A DNA stretch of 64,000 nucleotides from Mycobacterium cookii (GTDB lineage: Bacteria > Actinomycetota > Actinomycetes > Mycobacteriales > Mycobacteriaceae), in NCBI RefSeq assembly GCF_010727945.1, contig NZ_AP022569.1, positions 1,736,001 to 1,800,000 of the forward strand. The letters are read 5' to 3'. Shown here piece after piece: positions 17,247 to 25,733 of the stretch. Position numbers and translations under genes: made by a program. Below the pieces are notes generated by a model. The model made no database searches. It worked only from the letters and a program-made list of their open reading frames with translations, and was not told the origin of the DNA. Position 1 is the stretch's first letter, and the number at the start of each line of letters is the position of its first letter.

Positions 17247-18743
17247 ATGACGAAGCCCCCCGACTGGCAGGAGACGCTCGACGATCTCGACCGTCGCCGC
17301 CGGCGCACCTGGGCGATGGGCGGTCCGGAGCGACTGGCCAAACACCGCGACAAGGGCAAACTCGATGCGCGGGCGCGCATCGAATACCTTTTGGATGCGG
17401 GGACGTTTCGCGAACTCGGCACGCTGGTCGGCGGCGAGGCCGCCGCGGACGGCATCATCGTCGGGTCCGGCTTGATCAACGGCTCACCGGTGATGCTCGG
17501 CGCCGAAGATTTCACCACGTTGGCGGGCAGCATCGGGCCGGGCGGAAACTCCAAGCGCTACCGCATCGCCGAACTGGCTCTGCGCGACAAGATTCCGTTG
17601 GTGATGCTGCTCGAGGGCGCGGGCTTTCGCCCGGGTGGTGGGCACTACGGGCGTTCCCCCACCGATCTACTTGCCCAGGCGCAATGCTCGGGCCGGGTGC
17701 CGACCGTCGCCGCTGTGTTGGGTCCGTCGGCCGGACACGGCGCACTGGTGGCACCGGTGTGCGATTTTCGCATCATGAGTGAGCAGGGTGCGATCTTCAC
17801 CGCGGGGCCTCCGGTGGTGAAAGAGTCCACCGGAGAGGACATCTCGAAAGAGGACCTCGGCGGTCCCGGCGTCGCGCTACCGAGCGGGGTGATTCACAAC
17901 GTCGCCGAGGACGACGAAGCGGTGCTCGACGACGTCCGCCGCTATCTGTCCTATTTCCCTTCCAGCGCTTGGTCATATCCGGCGTCGCTGCCCGATGACG
18001 AGACCTCCGCGCCACGGTCGCTACCGGAATTGATCGACATCGTCTCGCGCGACAACCGCCGCGTCTACGACATGCGCGGTGTGCTCGATGTGATTTTCGA
18101 CCGCCCCGACTGGTTCGAGGTTCAACCGCGATTCGGCAAGGCGGTCATCTGCGCGCTGGCCCACCTCGGCGGCCATCCGGTCGCGGTGGTGGCCAATCAG
18201 CCCAAGGTGCTGGCGGGTTCCATTGATGCTGACGCCGCGGACAAGGCGGCGCATTTCATCATGGTGGCCGACTCGTTTCACCTGCCCATCCTCTTCCTGG
18301 CCGACAACCCCGGCATGCTGCCCGGAAGTCGCTCTGAGCGCAGTGGCGTGCTGCGCGCGGGCGCGCGGATGTTCGCCGCCCAGACGGCGGCCAGCACGGT
18401 CAAGCTACACGTGACGCTGCGTAAGGCCTACGGATTCGGTTCAATGGTCATGTCGCTGTTGAGTTTTGACGGCCAAGGCGCAACCTTCGCCTATCCCGGT
18501 GCGACGATGGGCGCGATGAGCGCGGCGGCGCTGAGCAAGGCATCGCATGCCGGCGAAGACCTCACCGCTCAACTGCGGGATGCCGAATTGCAGGCGTCGT
18601 ACCGGTCGGCCGAGCACATGGGCTTCGACGAACTCATCGACCCCCGCGAGACACGAGACGCGCTATTGGCTGCCCTGCGCCGAGGACTGTCGAGCCGGCA
18701 GGCTGCCGCCGAACCGGTGAGCCGCACTGTCATCATGCCGTAG
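17247..18743 (+). CDS. Acyl-CoA carboxylase carboxyltransferase (AccD-type) subunit
   Basis: A 498-residue biotin-dependent carboxyltransferase beta subunit with two crotonase-like halves. The N half shows GRSPTDLLAQAQCSGRVPTV and GPSAGHGALVAPVCDF; the C half shows FLADNPGMLPGSRSERSGVLRAG. It would carry carboxylate from carboxybiotin to an acyl-CoA. No biotin carboxylase/carrier (AccA-type) gene is in the window, so it must use one encoded elsewhere or have another role. The start is ATG 17247; the frame is open further upstream, but that part overlaps the divergent gene and the operator. Confidence 0.9.
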   Translation: MTKPPDWQETLDDLDRRRRRTWAMGGPERLAKHRDKGKLDARARIEYLLDAGTFRELGTLVGGEAAADGIIVGSGLINGSPVMLGAEDFTTLAGSIGPGGNSKRYRIAELALRDKIPLVMLLEGAGFRPGGGHYGRSPTDLLAQAQCSGRVPTVAAVLGPSAGHGALVAPVCDFRIMSEQGAIFTAGPPVVKESTGEDISKEDLGGPGVALPSGVIHNVAEDDEAVLDDVRRYLSYFPSSAWSYPASLPDDETSAPRSLPELIDIVSRDNRRVYDMRGVLDVIFDRPDWFEVQPRFGKAVICALAHLGGHPVAVVANQPKVLAGSIDADAADKAAHFIMVADSFHLPILFLADNPGMLPGSRSERSGVLRAGARMFAAQTAASTVKLHVTLRKAYGFGSMVMSLLSFDGQGATFAYPGATMGAMSAAALSKASHAGEDLTAQLRDAELQASYRSAEHMGFDELIDPRETRDALLAALRRGLSSRQAAAEPVSRTVIMP

Positions 18744-18778
18744 GTGAGCGACCGAGTTCGCTTGCAGCGCTGGCCAGG

Positions 18779-19822
18779 TCAGCGGCTGGCTCGGTAGGCG
18801 GCGACGATCGGCTCGAGTTCATCGGGCGTCGCGCCGTGCATGATCAGCGCGTCGGCCCCGTAGCCGAATTCCTTGTCGATCCGGTCCACGCATTGCTGGG
18901 CCGACCCGGTTGCCGACGGCTCCAGCCACTCGTCGGGGATCAGCGTCGCGATGTGCTCGATCTGCTCGGGTGTGGCTTTGTGGTCGATTCCGCCGGCGAT
19001 CGACGTCACCACCGTGTCGGCCCGAAACCGCTGCAGGACAGCAGGGTCCCAATTATTGGTCCGCACCAACAGGTCGCCGTATCCCTGAAGGTATGTGGCG
19101 AGTCGCGCGACGGTCTTCTTCAACCGCAGCTGCTCCGGCAGATGGTCGCCAACCGTGGCGAAGCAGGACCACACTCGTACGCTGTCCGGGTCGCGTCCGG
19201 CCTTCTCGGCAGCGGACTTCACTGTCGTCACACAGCGCTGCAGAGTTTCCGGTGTGAAGTAGGTGTGCAGGATGACGTCATCGAAAACCCTGCCGCCCAA
19301 CGACAGTGTGTTCGGCCCGAACGCCACCAGGGCCAGGCGGATGTCCTCCCTGAAGTCGGGATCGAGAAAAAGGATGGGGTACTTGCCCATTGGCCCGTCA
19401 TGGTTGAAGATCACCTCGCCGTGCCACAACCGGCGCATAACCTGGGCCCAATCCTCCATCTGTGCGGTCGTCACCGGCGGGATGCCGAAGGCCCCGTAGA
19501 TCGCGGCGATGCCGCGGCCCACGCCGAGCGTGAAGCGACCACCGGACAGCCGGTGCATCGTCGTCGCCCAGGATCCGGTGATCAAGGGGTGCCGGGTGTT
19601 GTGATTGGTTGCGGCGGTGGCGATCTGCATCCGGCTGGTGACGGCGCATGCGGCACCGACCAGAGACGACGCCTCTTTGACGTTCCAGCGTTCGGAGATG
19701 AATGCGGTGCCGAAGCCCAACTCCTCGCCGCGTCGCGCCTCGTCCATCAACGTGGCCGGGCCTTCGCCGCCGGCTCCCGCCAACAGGTAGTAACCCAATT
19801 CGTCGAGCGGTCGATCGGTCAA
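18779..19822 (-). CDS. LLM-class F420-dependent oxidoreductase
   Basis: A 347-residue LLM-fold, probably F420-dependent enzyme. It shows ELGFGTAFISERWNVKEASS, RFTLGVGRGIAAIYGAFG (glycine-rich cofactor loop) and VRVWSCFATVGDHLPEQ. The start chosen is TTG 19822. It overlaps the stop of the upstream SnoaL gene (TTGA) and has AAGGAG 7 bases before it; a TTG nine codons upstream lacks such a site. It is the last of five genes in an oxidative operon with the flavin monooxygenase. Confidence 0.85.
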   Translation of the reverse strand: MTDRPLDELGYYLLAGAGGEGPATLMDEARRGEELGFGTAFISERWNVKEASSLVGAACAVTSRMQIATAATNHNTRHPLITGSWATTMHRLSGGRFTLGVGRGIAAIYGAFGIPPVTTAQMEDWAQVMRRLWHGEVIFNHDGPMGKYPILFLDPDFREDIRLALVAFGPNTLSLGGRVFDDVILHTYFTPETLQRCVTTVKSAAEKAGRDPDSVRVWSCFATVGDHLPEQLRLKKTVARLATYLQGYGDLLVRTNNWDPAVLQRFRADTVVTSIAGGIDHKATPEQIEHIATLIPDEWLEPSATGSAQQCVDRIDKEFGYGADALIMHGATPDELEPIVAAYRASR

Positions 19823-20217
19823 CGCCAAACTCCTTGCTTGTAGCCACAATTCCAGACTTCGATGATTTTGCCGGCCACGACACGGAAGATCTCCATGCTG
19901 CCGACGTCAACATTGGTGCCATCCTTGAGCGTCATCGGAGACTGATAGACGATGGCAACGTGTTCGCCATCGTCGCCGGCCACCACCAGGTTCAGGTCGA
20001 ACCTGATGGCCTTGAACATGCCCCAGTGATCGATGATGCGATCGACGGCCGCCCGGTGCGAGAGCACTACCGCCTCACCCACCTCGTGCCGGATGACCGT
20101 GTCGCCGATCAACTCCTCGGCGAGCGCGAAGTCGCGCTCATTCCACACCACGAGGTTGTAGAGTTCGACGACCTCGCGCGCCGTGCGCGTCGGGCACAGC
20201 GGTTCGTTCGCGCTCAT
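19819..20217 (-). CDS. SnoaL-like (NTF2-fold) protein
   Basis: A 132-residue cone-shaped NTF2/SnoaL-fold protein. It shows VVELYNLVVWNERDFALAEE, IRHEVGEAVVLSHRAAVDR and a C-terminal MEIFRVVAGKIIEVWNCGY. Members are cyclases, isomerases, hydratases or small ligand-binding partners. It is joined by 4-bp overlaps to the hydrolase upstream and the LLM enzyme downstream, so it should act on an intermediate of the same route. The exact activity is unknown. Confidence 0.85.
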   Translation of the reverse strand: MSANEPLCPTRTAREVVELYNLVVWNERDFALAEELIGDTVIRHEVGEAVVLSHRAAVDRIIDHWGMFKAIRFDLNLVVAGDDGEHVAIVYQSPMTLKDGTNVDVGSMEIFRVVAGKIIEVWNCGYKQGVWR

Positions 20218-21344
20218 TCAGCAGTACGGCTTTCCGCGCCTTCAGTAACAGTAAGCAGAAACCGCTCGGTCACCCGCTGCACCCGCCTGGAGAAGATATG
20301 TCCGACGTGGCTGCCGTCATACCAGTACAGTTCGCCATTCCAGCGTTCGTGCAGAGCGATTGCGGGTTCTCGCATGGCCATCCGGTCATGCCATGCGCCG
20401 ACGATGAGCCGCTGGTGCGGCGGTGGCGCGGGGTCGGCGGCCAACGGGTCGATCACCGAGGTGAGCTTCGAGACTTCCGGGGAGGCCAGCAGGTCACGGT
20501 ATCCGTCGCGCGACGACCCCCAGCGACCCAGGTGCCGTGCGATCATCGCGTTCAGCCCCAGAATCGGGGTGTACAGAGCCACAGCGTCGATCTGCCGCTC
20601 CAAGTGCGACACCAGCGCGGCCACCGGAGTGCCCATCGAAATCCCGGCCACCACAACGGCGGTGGCTTGCGGCTGCACCCATCTGACGACGGCCCGGACC
20701 TCCGACACCGCACGCATCATCCCGGCGACGTTGCCCAGCGGATCCATGTCCGGATACGCCGGCCACTCGCGGCGCCGGCAGCCGTGGCCGGGCTGCACCG
20801 GCATCGCGACGTTGAAGCCCAGCCTGTGGTGGATGTGTCCGATACGAGACAGCACCAGGTCTTCGGTGCCGCCCTGGCCGGCGCCGTGCACCCACACCAG
20901 CCACGGCCGCGGTCCGTCGTCGTGCCGGCACAGGTGTACCGCTGCGCAGGCTGGTCTGCTCAGACCCTCGGCCGCCAAGGTCTCGGGCAGCGCCGGATCA
21001 TGGTCGAACCTCATCCGCTCGTAGGCCAACCGGCCGATGCTGTGCTGCCGCAGCGTCTTCACCTGTAGTGGTTCCGGTTCGGCGTGGGCGCCGTCGACTC
21101 CCAGCGCCGCCAGTTCCTCGGCCGCGGCGCTGCACTCGGCCGGTGTGCGCAGCTCGGCCGGATCACCGCCCAGCAGCGAAAACCCGGACAGCACAAGCTC
21201 GTCCAGCATGGCCTCGCCGAACTGTCGTGCGCCGCGCGGCGTCATCGGTGTCCATCCGGTCGATTCGTTGAGGCCGGTCACGGTGCGCGGCACCACCATG
21301 CCGAACTCGCGTGCGATGCGCGTCGCCAGCGATATGCCGTTCAT
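20214..21344 (-). CDS. Alpha/beta hydrolase
   Basis: A 376-residue alpha/beta hydrolase with an N-terminal extension of about 130 residues ahead of the core. The core shows VWVHGAGQGG, the nucleophile elbow GISMGTP near residue 235, a probable acid in GAWHDRM, and the catalytic histidine in GSHVGHIF. It directly follows the flavin monooxygenase gene (1-bp gap), so hydrolysis of an ester or lactone made by a Baeyer-Villiger oxidation is a reasonable inference. Confidence 0.85.
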   Translation of the reverse strand: MNGISLATRIAREFGMVVPRTVTGLNESTGWTPMTPRGARQFGEAMLDELVLSGFSLLGGDPAELRTPAECSAAAEELAALGVDGAHAEPEPLQVKTLRQHSIGRLAYERMRFDHDPALPETLAAEGLSRPACAAVHLCRHDDGPRPWLVWVHGAGQGGTEDLVLSRIGHIHHRLGFNVAMPVQPGHGCRRREWPAYPDMDPLGNVAGMMRAVSEVRAVVRWVQPQATAVVVAGISMGTPVAALVSHLERQIDAVALYTPILGLNAMIARHLGRWGSSRDGYRDLLASPEVSKLTSVIDPLAADPAPPPHQRLIVGAWHDRMAMREPAIALHERWNGELYWYDGSHVGHIFSRRVQRVTERFLLTVTEGAESRTAE

Positions 21345-22967
21345 CTAAGCCAACTTGAAGCCGGTGTATCCGGCCGTCGCGATGTCGTCGCAACGGCGCC
21401 GGTATTCGGGGATTCCGCCGGTATAGCCCATGTACATCCGTTTCTTGCCGGGCACGTTGCCGCCGTTGTACCAGGAGTTGCAGGACGGGTGGAGCAGTAC
21501 GGTGGCCGCGACCAGCGAGGTGGCGTGGTCAATCCACTCCTGTTGCGCGGTCGCCAACGCCTCGATAGTGCGAATACCGTTGGCACGCAGATACTCCAAG
21601 CAGTCGCTGATCCACTCGACGTGCTGTTCCAAGGCAGCGACGAAGTTGCTGGAGGGGCTCGGACCGCCCGGGCCCTGGATGGTGAAAAGGTTCGGGAAAC
21701 CGGCAACCGCCAGGCCCAGGTAAGACAACGGACCCTCGCTGGCCCAGAACTCGCGCAGCGACCGGCCGTCGCGACCGCGCACATCGATACGGCTGAGTGC
21801 ACCGGTCATCGCGTCAAATCCGGTGGCATAAATGATGACGTCCAGTTCGTGGGACTCGTTCTCGGTGCGGATGCCGGTTGTCGTCACCTCGCGAATCGGC
21901 GACTTTCGCAGGTCGACCAGGGTGACGTTATCCCGGTTGAACGTCTGGTAATAGCCCTGGTCGATGATCGGCCGTTTGCACGCGAATGGATGGTCGGGCA
22001 CCAACGACGCCGCGGTCTCGGGGTCTTTGACGATTCGGGCCACCGCCTCGCCGTACAGTTTGGCTGCCATCCGGTTGGCATCGATGTCGAAGAAGATGTC
22101 GCTCCAGTTCAGCGCACCCAATATGCCGTTCTCATCGATGGCGCGTAGTTGGTCCTCGCGCGGGGCCGCCTTCAGCGGCGGGCTAGCGAGCATGTCCAGC
22201 AGCACCGAGAAGGCGCTGAGCCGCGCGGCACCGATCGGGTGTTCGCGCTGAGCCGCTCGGATCTCGCCGTAACGGGCCTTCATCTCGTCCAGTTCGCCGG
22301 GCTCGAAGGGGCGCACCTGCCACGGCAACGTGTATGTAGGTGAGCGCTGGAATACTGAGAGCTGCAACGCGTCCCGAGCCACCACCGGTATGAGTTGAAC
22401 ACCGCTCGAGCCCGTGCCGATGACGCCGACCCGCTTCCCGGTCAGATCGACGCCCTCTTTCGGCCATCTGCTGGTGAACAGCGAGGTTCCGGCGAAGTTC
22501 GCCATCCCGGGTATGTCGGGTTCCAGCGGCACCGACAAGATCCCGGAGGCGGCCACGACAAAGGGGGCGGTGAAAGATTCGCCAACTCCGGTCCGGGCCG
22601 TCCAGGCCGCCGCCTGCTCGTCGAAGGTCATCCCAACGACCTCGGTGCTGAACTGGATGTCGCGGCGAAGGTCGAGTCGGTCGGCGACGAAGTTCAGGTA
22701 GGCCTCGATCTCGGGCTGGGCCGGCATCGTCTCCGTCCACACCCAGTCCTGCTGGATCTCTTCGGAGAAGCTGTACGAATACTCGATGCTCTCGATGTCA
22801 CAACGTGCACCGGGATACCGGTTGTAGAACCACGTGCCGCCGACGTTTTCAGCCTTCTCCAACACGCGGGTCCGAAACCCGCTCTGCCGCAGCCGATGCA
22901 GGGCGTACAGGCCCGAAAAGCCCGCGCCGATGACCAGCACGTCGAAGTCCGGCGCGGCGTCAGACAT
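21345..22967 (-). CDS. FAD-dependent monooxygenase (Baeyer-Villiger type)
   Basis: A 540-residue class B flavoprotein monooxygenase. The FAD fingerprint GAGFSG is at residues 14-19, with GGTWFYNRYPGARCDIES at 43-60 typical of Baeyer-Villiger enzymes, and the NADPH fingerprint GTGSSG is at 184-189. The class fingerprint FxGxxxHxxxW(P/D) appears as FAGTSLFTSRWP (158-169), with Phe164 in place of the usual histidine. The start MSDAAPDFDV overlaps the upstream SnoaL stop by 8 bp. It would oxygenate a ketone to an ester or lactone. Its neighbours (hydrolase, SnoaL proteins, LLM enzyme) fit ring opening. Confidence 0.9.
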   Translation of the reverse strand: MSDAAPDFDVLVIGAGFSGLYALHRLRQSGFRTRVLEKAENVGGTWFYNRYPGARCDIESIEYSYSFSEEIQQDWVWTETMPAQPEIEAYLNFVADRLDLRRDIQFSTEVVGMTFDEQAAAWTARTGVGESFTAPFVVAASGILSVPLEPDIPGMANFAGTSLFTSRWPKEGVDLTGKRVGVIGTGSSGVQLIPVVARDALQLSVFQRSPTYTLPWQVRPFEPGELDEMKARYGEIRAAQREHPIGAARLSAFSVLLDMLASPPLKAAPREDQLRAIDENGILGALNWSDIFFDIDANRMAAKLYGEAVARIVKDPETAASLVPDHPFACKRPIIDQGYYQTFNRDNVTLVDLRKSPIREVTTTGIRTENESHELDVIIYATGFDAMTGALSRIDVRGRDGRSLREFWASEGPLSYLGLAVAGFPNLFTIQGPGGPSPSSNFVAALEQHVEWISDCLEYLRANGIRTIEALATAQQEWIDHATSLVAATVLLHPSCNSWYNGGNVPGKKRMYMGYTGGIPEYRRRCDDIATAGYTGFKLA

Positions 22968-23400
22968 CGGCACCGCTGATCTGCTGGATGGTCCTGGTGA
23001 GATGCAGGGTCTTGATCCGCCAGGCGCCGTCCTGCTTTTCATAGGTCTCGTGGTAGTGGCCGGCACCGTGCAACTCGTTGCCGTTGCCGAAGATGATCCA
23101 GTCCTCCATTGCCCAGATGCCGGTGGCGGTGACCGGTGACGTGAGGGTGATCTCCGGGGTGTGGCAGTGGTGCATGGTGGCGGCGTTCTCCAGGCTGGCC
23201 AGCACCATGGACACGAAGGTGTCGGCGCCTTCCACCGGCGGAGCCGTCCTCGGATCCGCTCCGCCGGTGGACACCGCCGTGTCCAGCAGGACCACCACGT
23301 CGTCGCTGAATACGCTGCGCCACCCGTCGGGGTCCTTGGCATCGAGGAAGCGGCAATAACGCGCTTTCAACTGCCGAATCGCTTCGAGTTCGTCTGCCAC
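22960..23400 (-). CDS. SnoaL-like (NTF2-fold) protein
   Basis: A 146-residue NTF2/SnoaL-fold protein of the dehydratase or isomerase-like class. It shows DELEAIRQLKARYCRFLDAKD near the start (quoted in part), WRSVFSDDVVVLLD, and a C-terminal half with HHCHTPEITLTSP. The start is taken at GTG 23400, which has GAGGAGG upstream. An in-frame ATG at 23430 would fall inside the operator palindrome and is not preferred. It is first gene of the five-gene operon running to 18779. Confidence 0.82.
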   Translation of the reverse strand: MADELEAIRQLKARYCRFLDAKDPDGWRSVFSDDVVVLLDTAVSTGGADPRTAPPVEGADTFVSMVLASLENAATMHHCHTPEITLTSPVTATGIWAMEDWIIFGNGNELHGAGHYHETYEKQDGAWRIKTLHLTRTIQQISGADV

Positions 23401-23429
23401 GCTGCAACGCCTCCTCGCCCTGGAATGCA

Positions 23430-23448
23430 TACTGTAACGTATTTAGTA
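23430..23448. promoter_or_regulatory. Candidate operator, 19-bp TACWGTAA motif
   Basis: The sequence TACTGTAACGTATTTAGTA is centred in the divergent region between the SnoaL/monooxygenase operon and the KshA-like oxygenase operon. It is 29 bp from either likely start and could switch both. Confidence 0.7.
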
Positions 23449-23477
23449 TCCCCGCCACGAGCGCTTGAGGAGCCGGT

Positions 23478-24470
23478 GTGAAAGTTCCATTCACCTGGAA
23501 AGTCACCGGTTGGTTCATGGTCGGATGGTCCCCGGAATTCCCAATCGGCGAGGTCCGGCCGTTGCGCTATTTCGGTGAAGACCTGGTTGCCTACCGCGAC
23601 GACGACGGCGAGCTGCACGTCCTGGAAGGACATTGCAAACACCTCGGCGCCCACATCGGCCACGGCGGCACGGTTGTCGGCGACTGCGTGCAGTGCCCGT
23701 TCCACGGATGGCGGTGGGGACCCGACGGCACCAATCGATACATCCCGTATCAGCCGGACCGACCGAACCGCGCACTACGACTGCGGGTCTTCCCGGTCCG
23801 CGAGCAACACGACTGCGTGTTCATCTGGCATCAGCCGGACGGCAAGGAACCGCAGTGGGAGATGCCGGACATCTTCGATAAGTTCCCGCAATTCGACACC
23901 GATCCCGCCGCCTACTACCGCGCGTACCCGGAGTTCTCCCGACGGGCCGAGCGCGAACCGGTGCATCCGCAGATCGTTGCCGAGAATGCGCCCGACAGTG
24001 CACATTTCGAATATGTGCACCACGCGACGGTCACGCCCCGAGTGTTGGACTGGAAGATCGTCGACCACGAATGGCAATTCGTCGCGGGATGGCCGGACGC
24101 GCGCAGCGAGAACCCGGACGATCTCGCGTTGCGGTTTCACAGCCACCTGTTCGGACTCGGCGGCGCGATCAGCGTCTTCGAGGGCGCCCAGAATCACCGG
24201 CTGATCTTCACCTGCACGCCGGTCGACGACGAGTGTTCGGACCTGTTCTATTCGATCTGGTGGCCGCGAATCCCCGGCGACCGCTCCGACCTACCGCACG
24301 GCGAACTGCGCGACACCATCGAAAAGCACTTCCTGTCCACGGTCTTCGACGATCTGCAGATCTGGCGCTACCAGAAGTACGTGGAGAACCCGGCACTGTC
24401 CAAGACCGACGCGAAAGGTTATATGGCGCTGCGTAAGTGGGCTACTCAATTCTACGAAGTGCCGGCATGA
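23478..24470 (+). CDS. Rieske non-haem iron oxygenase (KshA-like)
   Basis: A 330-residue oxygenase component resembling 3-ketosteroid 9-alpha-hydroxylase oxygenases. The Rieske cluster ligands are C53-x-H55 and C73-x2-H76 (CKHLGAHIGHGG and CVQCPFHGW). The mononuclear iron segment ENAPDSAHFEYVHH supplies the Asp/His ligands. The protein has a simple two-domain layout and no reductase is encoded nearby, so an external KshB-like reductase or the small Rieske ferredoxin at 8598 would be needed. It starts a four-gene operon with a cysteine-hydrolase-like protein, a thioesterase and a FadD. A steroid-type substrate is suggested by family only. Confidence 0.92.
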   Translation: MKVPFTWKVTGWFMVGWSPEFPIGEVRPLRYFGEDLVAYRDDDGELHVLEGHCKHLGAHIGHGGTVVGDCVQCPFHGWRWGPDGTNRYIPYQPDRPNRALRLRVFPVREQHDCVFIWHQPDGKEPQWEMPDIFDKFPQFDTDPAAYYRAYPEFSRRAEREPVHPQIVAENAPDSAHFEYVHHATVTPRVLDWKIVDHEWQFVAGWPDARSENPDDLALRFHSHLFGLGGAISVFEGAQNHRLIFTCTPVDDECSDLFYSIWWPRIPGDRSDLPHGELRDTIEKHFLSTVFDDLQIWRYQKYVENPALSKTDAKGYMALRKWATQFYEVPA

Positions 24471-25099
24471 CCGCCCTGTCGGAGATCGCGGCGCCGCACC
24501 ATACCGCGATCGTCACCCAGGAATGTCAGGGCGCGGTCATCGGGCCGGATGCCGGGCTCGCGATGCTCGCCGATGAAGCACGCCGGGTCGCACTGCCCAA
24601 CATCACCAAGCTGCTGCCCGTCGCCCGGGCCGCGGGCGTGCGGGTGGTGCACTGCGTGGTGCAGCGACGACCCGACGGCCTCGGCTCGAACCACAACGCC
24701 AAGATCTTCGCCATCGGACGCGGCGAGGTGAATATCCTTCCAGGCACGCCCGGTGCGGCGGTGCTGCCCGAATTAGGGCCAGAACCAACAGATCTCGTCC
24801 TCAGCAGATGGCATGGCGTCGGCCCGATGGGCGGCACCGACCTCGACGCGGTGCTGCGCAACCTCGGCGTGTCAACCATCGTGGTGGTCGGTGTCTCGCT
24901 GAATATCGCGATCCCCAACATCGTCATGGATGCGGTCAACGCCGCGTACCGCGTCGTTCTGCCGCGCGATGCCGTCGCCGGCATCCCCGCCGAATACGGT
25001 GAGGCGATCATCGACAACACGCTGTCGCTGCTGGCCACCATCACCACCACCGACGAGTTGCTCCGCACTTGGAGCGGGCCTGATAAGAAGACTTCGTGA
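24467..25099 (+). CDS. Isochorismatase-fold protein lacking catalytic Cys and Lys
   Basis: A 210-residue isochorismatase/cysteine-hydrolase-fold protein. It has the opening strand AIVTQECQGAVIG (Glu19 where the catalytic Asp usually is), PMGGTDLDAVLRNLGVSTIVV, and VGVSLNIAIPNIVMDAVN. In active members the last motif carries the catalytic cysteine (GVxTNxCV); here that position is Ala148. The segment that normally holds the catalytic lysine (about residues 101-124) contains no lysine. The fold is preserved but the triad is not. Its ATG overlaps the oxygenase stop and its TGA overlaps the next GTG, so expression is tightly linked to the oxygenase. Confidence 0.85.
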   Translation: MTALSEIAAPHHTAIVTQECQGAVIGPDAGLAMLADEARRVALPNITKLLPVARAAGVRVVHCVVQRRPDGLGSNHNAKIFAIGRGEVNILPGTPGAAVLPELGPEPTDLVLSRWHGVGPMGGTDLDAVLRNLGVSTIVVVGVSLNIAIPNIVMDAVNAAYRVVLPRDAVAGIPAEYGEAIIDNTLSLLATITTTDELLRTWSGPDKKTS

Positions 25100-25725
25100 C
25101 CGAAGCCTCGAAGACCGCGTCCGCCAGCCGTGGCGGATTCCCCGATGTCCGGCCGGTCGAGGACGCCCCGCCCGAACTGGGCCGCTTTGTCGCAGCGCTG
25201 CACCGTCTGCAGGATCTGACCGTCTCGACCCGGCCGGACCCTGCGCTGTGGGCTGCCGCGGCCGAGCACGTGGAAAGCGCCGGCGCACTGCTCGACGGCC
25301 ACCAGGTTTCGGAAGTCGAAGCGGTGGCCGGCCGGGTGCTCAGCCTGCCCGGGTTGGGCCATCCGCTGTTACCGCCGTGGACCATCACGAGCGCCGGACC
25401 CGACGGTGTCACGATGGCCGGGCACTTCACCCAATCCCATGTCGGCGGCAACCAGGCCGTGCACGGCGGCATGATCCCGCTGTTGTACGACTGGCTTTGC
25501 GGGATGGTGGTGACGTGTGCCGAGATTCGGCCTACCCGGACCGCGTACCTGCACGTCGACTACCGCAAGATCACGCCGATCGACGAGCCGTTGACGGCTC
25601 ACGGCCGGGTCTCCGAGCTCGACGGCAGAAAAGCATTCGTCACCGCCACCATGACCGCGGCCGACGGTACCGTGCTCACCGAAGCCAACGGTCTGATGGT
25701 TCGTTTACTTCCGCACCAGCCGTGA
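25096..25725 (+). CDS. Hotdog-fold (PaaI-like) acyl-CoA thioesterase
   Basis: A 209-residue single-hotdog protein with an N-terminal helical extension of about 90 residues. The active-site region reads QSHVGGNQAVHGGMIPLLYDWL, with the VHGG motif typical of PaaI-like enzymes (quoted in part near residues 116-132), followed by TAYLHVDYRKITPIDEPL. It would release acids from acyl-CoA. The GTG start overlaps the previous stop (GTGA). An enzyme of similar architecture is at 46849-47502. Confidence 0.85.
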   Translation: MTEASKTASASRGGFPDVRPVEDAPPELGRFVAALHRLQDLTVSTRPDPALWAAAAEHVESAGALLDGHQVSEVEAVAGRVLSLPGLGHPLLPPWTITSAGPDGVTMAGHFTQSHVGGNQAVHGGMIPLLYDWLCGMVVTCAEIRPTRTAYLHVDYRKITPIDEPLTAHGRVSELDGRKAFVTATMTAADGTVLTEANGLMVRLLPHQP

Positions 25726-25733
25726 GAGGCGCA

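Noticed and set aside
20247..20265. AACAGTAAGCAGAAACCGC, similar to the left half of the operator motif and close to the SnoaL start at 20217
   Set aside because: It lies inside the 3' coding end of the hydrolase gene, has no right half-site, and the surrounding genes overlap as one operon. Probably chance.
23401..23430. Upstream ATG start (23430) for the SnoaL-like gene
   Set aside because: It would place the start inside the 19-bp operator; GTG 23400 has a better ribosome site and fits family length.
24930..25733. 268-codon extension upstream of the FadD at 25734
   Set aside because: It overlaps the isochorismatase-fold and thioesterase genes in another frame and has low-complexity composition; MSDIATHF matches the family start.
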